DNA of 64,000 nucleotides from the NCBI GenBank assembly GCA_964653095.1, contig CAZZEH010000005.1:1-64000 (forward strand), given 5' to 3'. Under the pieces are notes generated by a model. The model was not told the DNA's origin and searched no databases. It saw only the letters and a program-made list of their open reading frames with translations. Below are positions 16,030-25,031 of the stretch, one piece after another. A program made the translations under genes and the position numbers. Source of the stretch: JAMLHH01 sp964653095 (GTDB taxonomy: Bacteria; Bacteroidota; Bacteroidia; Chitinophagales; JADIYW01). Position 1 is the first letter of the stretch, and every line of letters begins with the position of its first letter.

Positions 16030-16995
16030 TTATATTTTTTGATTTTTAAAATCCTGAATGACATCACCCAGACTTTGCCATTTCATTTCAAACTTTTCGG
16101 TCGTAAGAGAGCCGTCAAACTTAAACTCCTGCATGAGCCAATTTGCATTTTTCTTTTTAAATTTCCTTTCACTTCCGGTCAGTTTGCTTTTTATCCAATC
16201 TACGGCAGCACGACACAAGACAGTTTTTTTACTCATCACTTTTGGTTTAAAATTGTACGATAAAGCCTGAGCTGTTTCGGCATAAAATTCTTCCCAATCG
16301 CATGAGCCGCCTATCGCTATATATCTTTCACCCCAAGTGTCTGAACGGAAAATTTTCATAGCAAGCCCGACTAAATCCTCCAGACTGACATAATATATTT
16401 TTGAAGGATAAATATCTGCACTGCCCGACTTCAGAAAACGTACTACAGAGGCAAACAGATGACAACCTTCCTCTCTCGGTATCAGAATGTCTGCTGCGTT
16501 AATCACGACTGTTTCCAGGCCTTCTATATTTCCTCGCCAAACTTCCCTTTCCGCCATCAGTATCGAAAAGGCTTCCTCTGTCGTCCACTCATTTTTATCG
16601 GTCAGAGTCCGGACATCTGTCATTTTTTTCGGCTCAGAAGCAAAAGCCGACAGAGAGCTAAAAAAAATAAGTTTTTTCACCTTGTGGTGCAGCATAGCAT
16701 TGACCAGATTAGCTGTACCCCGGACATTATGTTTAAGCCTGACCGAATATTTTTCAGGGGTAAATTCATCAATAATACCACAGTGAAAAACAGTATCAAT
16801 ACCCTCTACTGCTTCGTAAACATCCGGGACATTGAGCAGGTCAGCCTGAATAAACTTTATGTTTTCAACAGGGCTTCCAAAGCCGGATTTGTCAATATTT
16901 GAGGCACTTAACGCCACTGTCCCGAATCCGAGAGCCGACAGCGTTTTGGTCAGTTCACGACCCAAATCATTTTCTGCTCCGGTAACTAAAACCAT
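16030..16995 (-). CDS. NAD(P)-dependent epimerase/dehydratase (extended SDR)
   Basis: A 321-residue extended short-chain dehydrogenase related to 3-beta-hydroxysteroid dehydrogenase/isomerase and dihydroflavonol reductase. Seen: the N-terminal nucleotide-binding segment MVLVTGAENDLGRELTKTL, in which the usual GxxGxxG is degenerate (GAENDLG), FIQADLLN, VDTVFHCG and NVRGTANLVNAMLHHKVKKL. The canonical YxxxK is not clear (EEAFSILMAER appears in its place), so catalysis is uncertain. It follows anmK by 35 bases. Confidence 0.75.
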   Translation of the reverse strand: MVLVTGAENDLGRELTKTLSALGFGTVALSASNIDKSGFGSPVENIKFIQADLLNVPDVYEAVEGIDTVFHCGIIDEFTPEKYSVRLKHNVRGTANLVNAMLHHKVKKLIFFSSLSAFASEPKKMTDVRTLTDKNEWTTEEAFSILMAEREVWRGNIEGLETVVINAADILIPREEGCHLFASVVRFLKSGSADIYPSKIYYVSLEDLVGLAMKIFRSDTWGERYIAIGGSCDWEEFYAETAQALSYNFKPKVMSKKTVLCRAAVDWIKSKLTGSERKFKKKNANWLMQEFKFDGSLTTEKFEMKWQSLGDVIQDFKNQKI

Positions 16996-17030
16996 TGGCT
17001 TGCTTTGTTTGTTGCAAAGTAACAGATTTT

Positions 17031-18083
17031 TCAGCCATAAATGGCTCCGCCCATATTATCTCTCTGTGCTCCGGTGACAGATGAAATAAAGTTATTTTGC
17101 CCCAATACTCTTTTGAGTCCGGCAAAAGCGATAATCAAAGCTTCTTTGTACTCAATTATTTCTCCGGAGGGTATAATAATTTCTGCTTTAGTGTATTGAC
17201 GGAGTTTTTCAACCAGAAAGTCATTGAAGGCACCGCCTCCGGTAACCAGCGTTTTCCCTGTCAGATACTTCCCTGTTTCCGCTGCAATATGAGTGACCGT
17301 TGTAGCCATTTTATCCTCAACGGAAGTTTCAAATTTTTCTATCAATGGCCACCATAATTCAAGAATATGTTCGGTTCCCAAAGATTTTGGCCCCTTTATT
17401 TTATAAAACTCTGCCTGCGACAGCAAATGCAGAAGTTCAGAATTTACCGAACCTGACCGTGCGATACTTCCTTTGTCGTCATACCTTTGTCCCTGCTTCA
17501 CTGCAAGCAGATTGAGCAGCGTATTCCCCGGACACACATCAAACGCTCTTATTCCGTCTCTGCCGTGAATGGACACATTACAGATACCTCCTATATTCAG
17601 AAAGCTGTCGTATCCGCCAAACAGATATTTTTCTCCGAGAGGTACCATTGGCGCACCCTGTCCTCCAAGAGCTATATCAAAAGTTCTCAAATCGCTGACT
17701 ACTGTTTTTCCGGTAAGTGCAGAAAGTGTCGCTCCGCATCCAATTTGAGTGGTGAAAGATTTTTTAGGCTGATGAAAAATGGTCTGCCCATGAGATACAA
17801 TCAAATTAGCTCTTTTGCTCTCAGGATATTTTTCGAAAAATTGATTGACAAACGCGGCCTGCACTTTTGAAAATTCCGCATGCATTTCTGCCAAAGAATA
17901 CGCAGACTGCCCGGGCAGCAACCGCAGTTTATTTTGAAAATCCTCCGTATAATCAAAACATTCGGCGCTCAGTATTTCAAAATTCCAGTTCTCCTCAGCC
18001 TGACATTCAAATCGGGCAAAACATACATCCAGCCCGTCTAATGAAGAGCCTGACATCAAACCAATTACGAAATACTCAGACAT
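17031..18083 (-). CDS. anmK: anhydro-N-acetylmuramic acid kinase
   Basis: A 350-residue ASKHA-fold kinase that phosphorylates and opens 1,6-anhydroMurNAc in cell-wall recycling. Seen: the N-terminal GLMSGSSLDGLDV phosphate loop, VSHGQTIFHQP, GAPMVPLGEKYLF, FLNIGGICNVS, FDVCPGNTLLN and TGGGAFNDFLVEKL. All are typical of AnmK. It sits inside the long same-strand run behind asnS and rpoN. Confidence 0.94.
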   Translation of the reverse strand: MSEYFVIGLMSGSSLDGLDVCFARFECQAEENWNFEILSAECFDYTEDFQNKLRLLPGQSAYSLAEMHAEFSKVQAAFVNQFFEKYPESKRANLIVSHGQTIFHQPKKSFTTQIGCGATLSALTGKTVVSDLRTFDIALGGQGAPMVPLGEKYLFGGYDSFLNIGGICNVSIHGRDGIRAFDVCPGNTLLNLLAVKQGQRYDDKGSIARSGSVNSELLHLLSQAEFYKIKGPKSLGTEHILELWWPLIEKFETSVEDKMATTVTHIAAETGKYLTGKTLVTGGGAFNDFLVEKLRQYTKAEIIIPSGEIIEYKEALIIAFAGLKRVLGQNNFISSVTGAQRDNMGGAIYG

Positions 18084-18115
18084 TTAAAATTATCTCCCGA
18101 ATTCTGATTTTTTAA

Positions 18116-18775
18116 TCAGATAAAAAGTTTTGTAAACACTGTCATCCCTACCATTTGACCACCCACTCCTACCATAAAACCTACATAAATTTCTTTTATT
18201 GTGTGAGCCTTTAAATACAGCCTTGCCGTGGCTATCAGTCCGTTGAGAATTATGACTGCCAAAAAAACATTCAGCATAGGCTTGGTCGAATTCATCATCA
18301 TAAGCATGACGGCAACCAACATCCCGCTGATCCCTACCATGTGAATACTCAGTTTATAAAACAGCGTGATTAAAAACGACAGTATAATGGAAATCAGAGT
18401 ACCTAAAATAAAAACCGTATAGATATAAGGCATATATGAGAAGTAATCTTTTACAGCCAAAAAAGCCCAGATATAAAATGTCATGGCGGCTACAAAAGGA
18501 ATGATTCTTTCCTTTTTATTGTGCATTTCGACAGAACGGATAAATCCCAGTGCCTTCATCATCAGGATGGCCACTGCGGGCATAATAAAGGTATTTACAA
18601 AAATAGAGATAGTCAGATGCTGAGGCGTTCGGATAATGTCATCCCCTTCGGTCAGTGCGGGCACTTCAATGTTTGGGAATGCCCACAAAAACAGCACAGT
18701 TCCGTATGTCGCCATGAGTAACGGATGGAATACATACGATACTACTTTAAAAAAAATGCGAAGAGCAGAATTCAT
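18116..18775 (-). CDS. PAP2-like membrane protein
   Basis: A 219-residue membrane protein with about six helices. Seen: LSIHMVGISGMLVAVMLM and ARLYLKAHTIKEIYVGFMVGVGGQ, which resemble the second and third PAP2 phosphatase blocks (SxH ... AR....H). The first block (KxxxxxxRP) appears only as NKKERIIPF, so it may be a divergent lipid phosphatase or a non-catalytic relative. It lies 32 bases upstream of anmK and 19 downstream of rpoN. Confidence 0.65.
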   Translation of the reverse strand: MNSALRIFFKVVSYVFHPLLMATYGTVLFLWAFPNIEVPALTEGDDIIRTPQHLTISIFVNTFIMPAVAILMMKALGFIRSVEMHNKKERIIPFVAAMTFYIWAFLAVKDYFSYMPYIYTVFILGTLISIILSFLITLFYKLSIHMVGISGMLVAVMLMMMNSTKPMLNVFLAVIILNGLIATARLYLKAHTIKEIYVGFMVGVGGQMVGMTVFTKLFI

Positions 18776-18794
18776 GGAAAAAGTTTTATTTCTG

Positions 18795-20249
18795 CTAAAG
18801 TTCTTTTCTTAATCGGGCAACAGGAATACTGAGCTGTTCGCGATATTTTGCCACCGTCCTTCTCGCAATATTGTAACCCCTCTCTTTCAGTGCATTTGTA
18901 ATCTGTTCATCAGACATCGGTTTTTGTTTATTTTCGACATTTATCAGATCTTCCATTATCTTTTTTACTTCTCGTGTCGAAACTTCTTCTCCGCTGTCTG
19001 TCTGAAGGGATTCCGAGAAAAATGATTTTAACAGAAATGTTCCAAATTCAGTCTGAATATATTTACTGTTAGCCACTCTGGAAATTGTTGAAATGTCCAA
19101 TTCAGTAATTTCTGCAATATCTTTCAGAATCATCGGACGCATCTGAGTCACATCACCGGTCAGAAAATAATCTTTCTGATATTCCACAATTGCATTCATG
19201 GTCAGCAACAGGGTATTCTGACGCTGCTTAATTGCATCAATAAACCACTTAGCGGCATCAATTTTCTGCTTTACAAATAAAAGAGCTTCTTTCTGTTTAG
19301 GGTCTTTTTTGCTGCTTTTTTTATAATCCTGCACCATATCTTTAAAACTCTCACTGACTCTCAGTTCCGGTGCATTTTTACTGTTGAGAAGTACCTCGAG
19401 TATTCCGTTGTTATTAATCAGAGAAAAGTCCGGAATTATTATCTGCTGAATTCCGGTTGAGGAAGAAGTGGAACCGCCGGGCTTAGGATTCAGTTTTAAA
19501 ATCTCATCCAGAACTCCTTTTAAAATTTCTTCATCCACATTAAGCTGTCTGAGTAATTTATCGTAATGCTTTTTGGTAAAGGCTTCAAAATTATCTTCTA
19601 ATATCCGAACAGCCATTTCGACTTCGGGTCTGTTATCCCTTTTTCGTTTCAATTGTAATAACAGACACTCTCTTAAATCTCTGGCTCCTATCCCTGCCGG
19701 TTCAAAAGTTTGGATTTGAGCTATGACTGATTCGATTTGCTCTTCCGTGACAGACAGTCCTATTGAAAAAGCCAAATCATCCATGATAGCATCTGTCTCC
19801 CGCCTCAGATATCCGTCATCATCGATACTGCCTATGACCTGAATAGCTATCATCATCTCATCGTCATCAAGATTCAGAAAAGAGAGCTGCTCGTCCAAAG
19901 TATCGTGAAAACTTTTGGTTACCGCAACCGGTATCGTTTTATCTTCTTCATCATTTCGGTTTCCGCTTCCATACCCCGAATCATAATCATCATCCCCGTA
20001 TTCACTCAGATCCAGTTCATCTTTCTCTGAGGATTCTTCACCAAAATCCTCTTCTCCCGTCTCATCCATTTCACTAAATTCATCCAACGGCTCAGTCTCT
20101 TCTCCTTCTTCGAGAGCCGGGTTGCTTTCAATTTCCTCTTTAATACGCTGTTCTAATGAAGCAGTGGGTACCTGCAGCAGCTTCATCAACTGTATCTGTT
20201 GTGGAGACAGTTTTTGGAGCATTTTTTGACTTAACTTCTGACGCAGCAT
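18795..20249 (-). CDS. rpoN: RNA polymerase sigma-54 factor
   Basis: A 484-residue sigma-54. Seen: region I LRQKLSQKMLQKLSPQQIQLMKLLQ, which contacts enhancer-binding ATPases; a strongly acidic region II (about 50-105, Glu/Asp tracts); the core-binding and DNA-binding region III; and the RpoN box ARRTVAKYREQL near the C-terminus, which reads the -24 element. It needs an activator ATPase, none of which is in this window. It follows asnS by 23 bases. Confidence 0.96.
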   Translation of the reverse strand: MLRQKLSQKMLQKLSPQQIQLMKLLQVPTASLEQRIKEEIESNPALEEGEETEPLDEFSEMDETGEEDFGEESSEKDELDLSEYGDDDYDSGYGSGNRNDEEDKTIPVAVTKSFHDTLDEQLSFLNLDDDEMMIAIQVIGSIDDDGYLRRETDAIMDDLAFSIGLSVTEEQIESVIAQIQTFEPAGIGARDLRECLLLQLKRKRDNRPEVEMAVRILEDNFEAFTKKHYDKLLRQLNVDEEILKGVLDEILKLNPKPGGSTSSSTGIQQIIIPDFSLINNNGILEVLLNSKNAPELRVSESFKDMVQDYKKSSKKDPKQKEALLFVKQKIDAAKWFIDAIKQRQNTLLLTMNAIVEYQKDYFLTGDVTQMRPMILKDIAEITELDISTISRVANSKYIQTEFGTFLLKSFFSESLQTDSGEEVSTREVKKIMEDLINVENKQKPMSDEQITNALKERGYNIARRTVAKYREQLSIPVARLRKEL

Positions 20250-20272
20250 CTAACTTTTTTTAATTTTCCAAT

Positions 20273-21712
20273 TTAAAACTCTGCACTCTGTGGTGTTCTC
20301 GGATATGCAATGACATCCCGAATGTTTTTCATTCCTGTCACAAACAGAACCAGTCTTTCAAAACCGAGACCAAATCCACTGTGAGGCACTGAACCGTATT
20401 TTCTGGTTTCAAGATACCACCAAATAGTGTTAATATCAATTCCTAAATCATTTACTCTCTGAAGCAGTTTGTCATAATTATCCTCTCTTTCTGACCCGCC
20501 TATAATTTCCCCGATTCCCGGAAACAATACGTCCATTGCTTTTACAGTTTTACCGTCTTCATTCTGCTTCATATAGAAAGACTTAATTTCTGTAGGATAA
20601 TCTGTCAGAATCACAGGTGCCTTAAACTCTTTTTCTACCAGGTATCTCTCGTGCTCAGACTGCAAATCCAAGCCCCAGGAAACAGGAAATTTAAATTTCT
20701 TCTTTTTATTGGGCTTAGAGTTTTCCAATATTCGAACTGCCTCTGTATAAGTCAGTCTTTTAAACGGGTTGTCTATTACAAATTGAAGTTTTTCTCTCAA
20801 TGGCAATGGAGACCGTTCTTCCTCTTTCAGCATTTTCTCTTCATCTGACAGCCTCTTTTCCAAAAACTCCAATTCTTCCGAACAGTGTTCCAGTGTGTAT
20901 TCTACGAGATACTTTAGGAATTCTTCCGCCAAATCCATATTGTCCTTCAATTCATAGAATGCCATTTCCGGCTCTATCATCCAAAACTCTGCTAAGTGTC
21001 TTGCAGTATTGGAATTTTCTGCTCTGAACGTAGGTCCGAAAGTATATATTTTGCCTAAAGCCAAAGCTCCGGTTTCTCCTTCTAACTGTCCCGAAACAGT
21101 CAGGTTTGTTTCTCTGCCAAAGAAATCCTCTTTGAAATCTACCGTACCGTCTTCTTTTAATGGAGGATTTTTAGCATCGAGTGTCGTCACCCGAAACATT
21201 TCTCCTGCACCTTCCGCATCAGAACCAGTTATAATAGGTGTGTGCAGGTAATAAAAACCCTGATCATTAAAAAATTTGTGAATAGCAAAAGCTAATGCAT
21301 GTCTGACTCGCAAAACTGCTCCAAAAGTATTGGTACGTGGCCTCAAATGTGCTATTTCTCTCAAAAACTCCAGAGAGTGTTTCTTGGGCTGCAGAGGATA
21401 AGTTTCGGGGTCTGCCGCACCATACAGAATTATTTCGTGCGCCAAAAGTTCCACAGACTGTCCGGCCCCCTGAGACTCCACCAGCTCTCCGGTAACAGCT
21501 ACTCCGGCTCCTGTCGTGATCTTAGTAATCTTTTCAGTATTAAACTTTTTCGGGTCTGCTACAATTTGAATATTTTTTACGCAGGAACCGTCATTTACAT
21601 TGATAAATAACACGTTTTTACTCTCACGCTTGGTTCTGACCCATCCTTTCACAGTAATTCTCTTACCAATCTCAGCCTCTTTCAAAATTGTCGCAATAGT
21701 CTTAGGCGCCAT
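20273..21712 (-). CDS. asnS: asparaginyl-tRNA synthetase
   Basis: A 479-residue class IIb synthetase. Seen: an OB-fold anticodon-binding domain at the N-terminus (KRITVKGWVRTKRESKNVLF), motif 2 FGPTFRAENSNTARHLAEFW, whose core FRAENSNT distinguishes AsnRS from AspRS, and motif 3 GFGLGFERLVLFVTGMKNIRD. Full length. It leads a same-strand series ending at the SDR gene and has a -7 element at 21739-21746. Confidence 0.97.
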   Translation of the reverse strand: MAPKTIATILKEAEIGKRITVKGWVRTKRESKNVLFINVNDGSCVKNIQIVADPKKFNTEKITKITTGAGVAVTGELVESQGAGQSVELLAHEIILYGAADPETYPLQPKKHSLEFLREIAHLRPRTNTFGAVLRVRHALAFAIHKFFNDQGFYYLHTPIITGSDAEGAGEMFRVTTLDAKNPPLKEDGTVDFKEDFFGRETNLTVSGQLEGETGALALGKIYTFGPTFRAENSNTARHLAEFWMIEPEMAFYELKDNMDLAEEFLKYLVEYTLEHCSEELEFLEKRLSDEEKMLKEEERSPLPLREKLQFVIDNPFKRLTYTEAVRILENSKPNKKKKFKFPVSWGLDLQSEHERYLVEKEFKAPVILTDYPTEIKSFYMKQNEDGKTVKAMDVLFPGIGEIIGGSEREDNYDKLLQRVNDLGIDINTIWWYLETRKYGSVPHSGFGLGFERLVLFVTGMKNIRDVIAYPRTPQSAEF

Positions 21713-22131
21713 ATTATTTTCTTTAAAAATCAGAACTGCAAAGTTAGCTATTTAAGCGCAAATCTGCCTATAAGATTCAGCTAAATTTGGACTTACGGCA
21801 TATTTGGGAGATTGCTGAGAAGAGTATTGTACTGAGTCTTCAAAATCTGAAAAATTATTCTTCAGGGCTGAACGATTTTTTCTTTTGAAGTACCAATTAT
21901 TTCATAAAAGCCCGATACAGCCGGATTTAAATAATAAAGCTGCATCATCCGACGCAGTTTCAATGTAGTTTAGATATAACTGGTTGTATAAGATGAGATG
22001 CTTTCAGTTCGGCAGGTCACTGACCGCAGCATGACAGTCGTAATATAAAATGGATGGACTTTAGATTCTTTCAGAATGACCGGAGTTCATCCATTCCTAA
22101 CTAAACTGCATCTTTCTTGGCATAAGAACTT
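21713..22131. other. 419-bp intergenic region
   Basis: It holds the asnS promoter at its left end. The middle shows no open frame or RNA that I can identify. Near the right end AATGGATGGACT (22049-22060) and AGTTCATCCATT (22084-22095) form a 12-bp inverted repeat with one mismatch around 23 bases. It lies just beyond the stop of the CDGSH/GltB gene and may end its transcript, although it has no clear T-tract. Confidence 0.5.
21739..21746 (-). promoter_or_regulatory. -7 promoter element of asnS (TAACTTTG)
   Basis: Exact match on the minus strand to TAnnTTTG, 26 bases before the asnS ATG. The same octamer TAACTTTG precedes prfA at 63844-63851. Confidence 0.65.
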
Positions 22132-23802
22132 TTATCTGCCGGGATCAAACCCGGACCATTCAATACCCGACAAATTGGCTAATTCCTTATGCCAAGTAGA
22201 TAAGTCATGTTCGTTGAACTGGTTCAGATGATGGTGCCCACAGGCTCTTGCCATGACCTTCATCAATGAAACGCTGGCATCAAAGAAATTGTGTAATCTC
22301 TTGGAAGCGATATCGATATCCAAACGTTTTCTCAGTTCCGGATCCTGGGTTGCAATGCCTGTTGGGCAGCGGTTGGTATTACAGATACGTGCACCAATAC
22401 AACCGATTGCCTGCATAGCAGAGTTTGCCAGTGCGATACCGTCAGCTCCCAATGCCATGGCTTTGATAAAATCCATATGTGTTCTCAGACCGCCGGTGGC
22501 AATTAGAGTGATTTTACCGCTCATTCCCATTTTGTCCAATTTGTGACGTGCTCTCGCTAAAGCCGGAATGGTAGGAACTGAGATATGATCTCTAAACATG
22601 AGAGGTGCATCGCCCGTGCCTCCTCCACGACCGTCTAGGATAATATAATCCGCACCTGCTTTGACCGCAAACTCAATGTCTTTTTCTATATGCTGTGCAC
22701 TCATTTTGAATCCTATCGGTATCCCACCCGTTAATTCGCGTACGTGATTGGCAAATTTGGCAAAATCCTCCGGCGTGTGTATATCCCGGAAGGTTGGGGG
22801 AGAGTCCGCATTTTGGCCTTCGGGAAGATGCCTGATTTCTGATATACGCCCTACATTTTTAGAGCCGGGTAAATGCCCTCCAGTTCCCGTTTTGGCAGAC
22901 TGACCGCCTTTGAAATGAAAAGCCTGAATTTTAGGTAATAAATCGTCACTGTATCCAAATTTGGCAGAAGCGTATTCCAGCATGTAACGGCTATTGGCTT
23001 CATTGGCTTCGGGCAGCATACCGCCTTCTCCGGAAGCGATGGCTGTGCCTGCCATTTCGGCTCCCTTTGCCAAAGATAACTTGGCTTCTTCTGAGAGAGC
23101 ACCAAAACTCATATCGCTGACGAATAGCGGAATTTTAAGAACCAGAGGCTTTTTGGCCATAGGACCTATGACTAATTCTGTACCCACTTCCACATCTTCC
23201 ATTAGAGGCTGGGTAGCAAACTGAGCGGTCATAATCTGAATATCGTTCCAATCCGGTAAATCATATCTCGGAACTCCCATCGCACCCATTTCTCCGTATT
23301 GGCCCAGACGGCTGAGCCCGTATTGCGCCAAATGATGAATATACTCTACGGTAGGCTCGATTTTAGTGGGTTTTGCTTTGGGCATTTTAGGATTGCTCAG
23401 GGGTTCATCCGCATTTTCTGTTTCCATTGCAGGTGCTGTTTTTTGCGGAGTCTCTTCTTCTCCTTTTTCCATCTCAATACCGTCATCAGGTTCTCCATGC
23501 TGATGATACTGGTAGTCAGGAAGCGTAAACTCTTGACCGATTTTATCTTCCGGAACCTGAGCATGATGTCCGTCACAATATGGCTGATCGAGCGTTTGCT
23601 TGCACTGACACAGATAAACAGCCCCGTCCTCTTTCGCAGTAAATTGTACCGGAGTGATCCCCGTGCCTTTATGTGAACCGTCGCAAAAGGGTTGATTCTT
23701 TGAGCGGCCGCATCGGCACCAGTAATAGGTTTGTCCTTTTTTTACCTGAGTTTCAATGGGTTTGATATCGGCAACTACCGGTCTCTTTCTTTTTTGACTC
23801 AT
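22132..23802 (-). CDS. two CDGSH iron-sulfur domains fused to an FMN-binding glutamate synthase-like domain
   Basis: A 556-residue fusion. Domain 1 (about 26-46) has Cys29, Cys31, Cys40 and His44 in CxCxxSxxxPxCDGSH. Domain 2 (about 62-82) has Cys65, Cys67, Cys76 and His80. Both fit 2Fe-2S CDGSH (mitoNEET-type) clusters. After an acidic linker (about 100-140), residues 190-520 match the FMN-binding domain of glutamate synthase: GALSEEAKLSLAKGAEMAGT, FHFKGGQSAKTGTGGHLPG and DGRGGGTGDAP. It lacks the glutaminase domain, so it is not a complete GltB. Probably an FMN oxidoreductase that receives electrons through the clusters; the substrate is unknown. Confidence 0.9.
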   Translation of the reverse strand: MSQKRKRPVVADIKPIETQVKKGQTYYWCRCGRSKNQPFCDGSHKGTGITPVQFTAKEDGAVYLCQCKQTLDQPYCDGHHAQVPEDKIGQEFTLPDYQYHQHGEPDDGIEMEKGEEETPQKTAPAMETENADEPLSNPKMPKAKPTKIEPTVEYIHHLAQYGLSRLGQYGEMGAMGVPRYDLPDWNDIQIMTAQFATQPLMEDVEVGTELVIGPMAKKPLVLKIPLFVSDMSFGALSEEAKLSLAKGAEMAGTAIASGEGGMLPEANEANSRYMLEYASAKFGYSDDLLPKIQAFHFKGGQSAKTGTGGHLPGSKNVGRISEIRHLPEGQNADSPPTFRDIHTPEDFAKFANHVRELTGGIPIGFKMSAQHIEKDIEFAVKAGADYIILDGRGGGTGDAPLMFRDHISVPTIPALARARHKLDKMGMSGKITLIATGGLRTHMDFIKAMALGADGIALANSAMQAIGCIGARICNTNRCPTGIATQDPELRKRLDIDIASKRLHNFFDASVSLMKVMARACGHHHLNQFNEHDLSTWHKELANLSGIEWSGFDPGR

Positions 23803-24006
23803 ATGTATGATTTGAATAGGTATAATTTCTCCTTAAAGTTATAAATTTTAAAGAGGGCGATGGCAGTTATTGTAAGAAACAGACAGTAAATGGGTCGTAT
23901 GAAATTTGCTTGAAACAAGACACTTATAAACTAAAAGAGCCGTATTTTAGTTAGTAATAAAGGTAGTAGAAGGCAATAACAATATTTAATAGTACTTGGC
24001 AATAAA

Positions 24007-24894
24007 ATGAATTCACCAATAAAATTTGTCACATCAGAGAGTTTTAAGCAGAAATTCCTTTCTGAAATACCTGCCAGCTTTAAATGGCAAAATACACCAA
24101 TTCAAATTTATCCTTTTGAGTTGATCTCACAATATATATTGTTTCCAACACCAATTCTCAAATCCAATTTTTACTATATAGTTTATTTGAATAAAGGCGT
24201 TTATCAACAACAGATAGGCAGTGAAACGTACAATTTAAAAGCTCCAACAATTATTTTTTCTCCAGAGGGAACAATATATTCTATTAAAGCAATGAATGAA
24301 AAACTGTCAGGTTTTTATATTCAGATGGAAAATAAAGTTATTTCTTCTATAATAACAAAAGGTGAATTGCCTAGCTTCTTAGCGACAGAAGCAATTATAA
24401 ATCTTGATAAAGAAAACAACCAATGGTTTCAGTCAATATGTAATTTGTTATATCAAGAAATATCGGCTGAAAATCCTAATCGCGGAGTAAGTGTGGGTTT
24501 ATTTCAAGCATTAATAAATAAAATAATGCAAATATCTCCCGGTAAAAAAAACATCTCAAGACAAAGGGAGATTGCAATTAAGTTTAAGCAACTGGTTAAT
24601 AAAAATTTTGTTGAACAAAAAAATGTTTCCTTTTATGCTCATTCTCTAAGTATTTCAGAAAATTATCTTAATAGATGTGTAAAATCTGAATATGGTAGAA
24701 CTTGTAAACAAATTATCCTTGAAGTTGCTATACAGAATAGTCAGATTTTTATGTTTGAAACTTATGAAGATGTGAGTGAAATTAGCTATCGTATTGGATT
24801 CGAAGACCCATCACATTTTTCTCGTGTATTTAAAAAGATAACAGGATTAACACCTACTAAATTTCGTGAAAAGATAATGCATCACTTGTCCTAA
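24007..24894 (+). CDS. AraC-family transcriptional regulator
   Basis: A 295-residue regulator. Seen: a C-terminal AraC double helix-turn-helix (about 195-290), with KNVSFYAHSLSISENYLNRCVK as first reader and SEISYRIGFEDPSHFSRVFKKITG ending in the family signature. The N-terminal 150 residues look like a cupin-type sensor domain; the ligand is unknown. It is AT-rich and opens the second accessory block. The genes at 25032 and 26426 share an upstream motif, so it is the natural candidate to activate them, though this is untested. Confidence 0.88.
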   Translation: MNSPIKFVTSESFKQKFLSEIPASFKWQNTPIQIYPFELISQYILFPTPILKSNFYYIVYLNKGVYQQQIGSETYNLKAPTIIFSPEGTIYSIKAMNEKLSGFYIQMENKVISSIITKGELPSFLATEAIINLDKENNQWFQSICNLLYQEISAENPNRGVSVGLFQALINKIMQISPGKKNISRQREIAIKFKQLVNKNFVEQKNVSFYAHSLSISENYLNRCVKSEYGRTCKQIILEVAIQNSQIFMFETYEDVSEISYRIGFEDPSHFSRVFKKITGLTPTKFREKIMHHLS

Positions 24895-24952
24895 TTTGTA
24901 TTTTCACAAAACACATTATATATATTATATCTGTTATACCAAATAAACATTC

Positions 24953-24970
24953 AGCAGGATTTATCCTAAT
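24953..24970 (+). promoter_or_regulatory. shared 18-bp regulatory motif, copy 1
   Basis: AGCAGGATTTATCCTAAT, containing the inverted repeat AGGA-N4-TCCT. It differs by one base from 26343-26360 and lies 40 bases before a -7-like element, as does copy 2. Position suggests an activator site near -60. Confidence 0.65.
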
Positions 24971-25010
24971 TCTGATACAGAAACAAACAGACTGATATAT
25001 ATAAGCTTAT

Positions 25011-25018
25011 GATCTTTG
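25011..25018 (+). promoter_or_regulatory. -7-like element (GATCTTTG) of the membrane protein gene
   Basis: Seven of eight bases match TAnnTTTG. It starts 41 positions after the end of the 18-bp motif, the same offset as the element before sodA. Confidence 0.5.
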
Positions 25019-25031
25019 CTAAAAAGATAAG

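Noticed and set aside
21713..22131. tRNA or riboswitch in the 419-bp gap
   Set aside because: I found no cloverleaf arms or known aptamer sequence, only an imperfect 12-bp inverted repeat.
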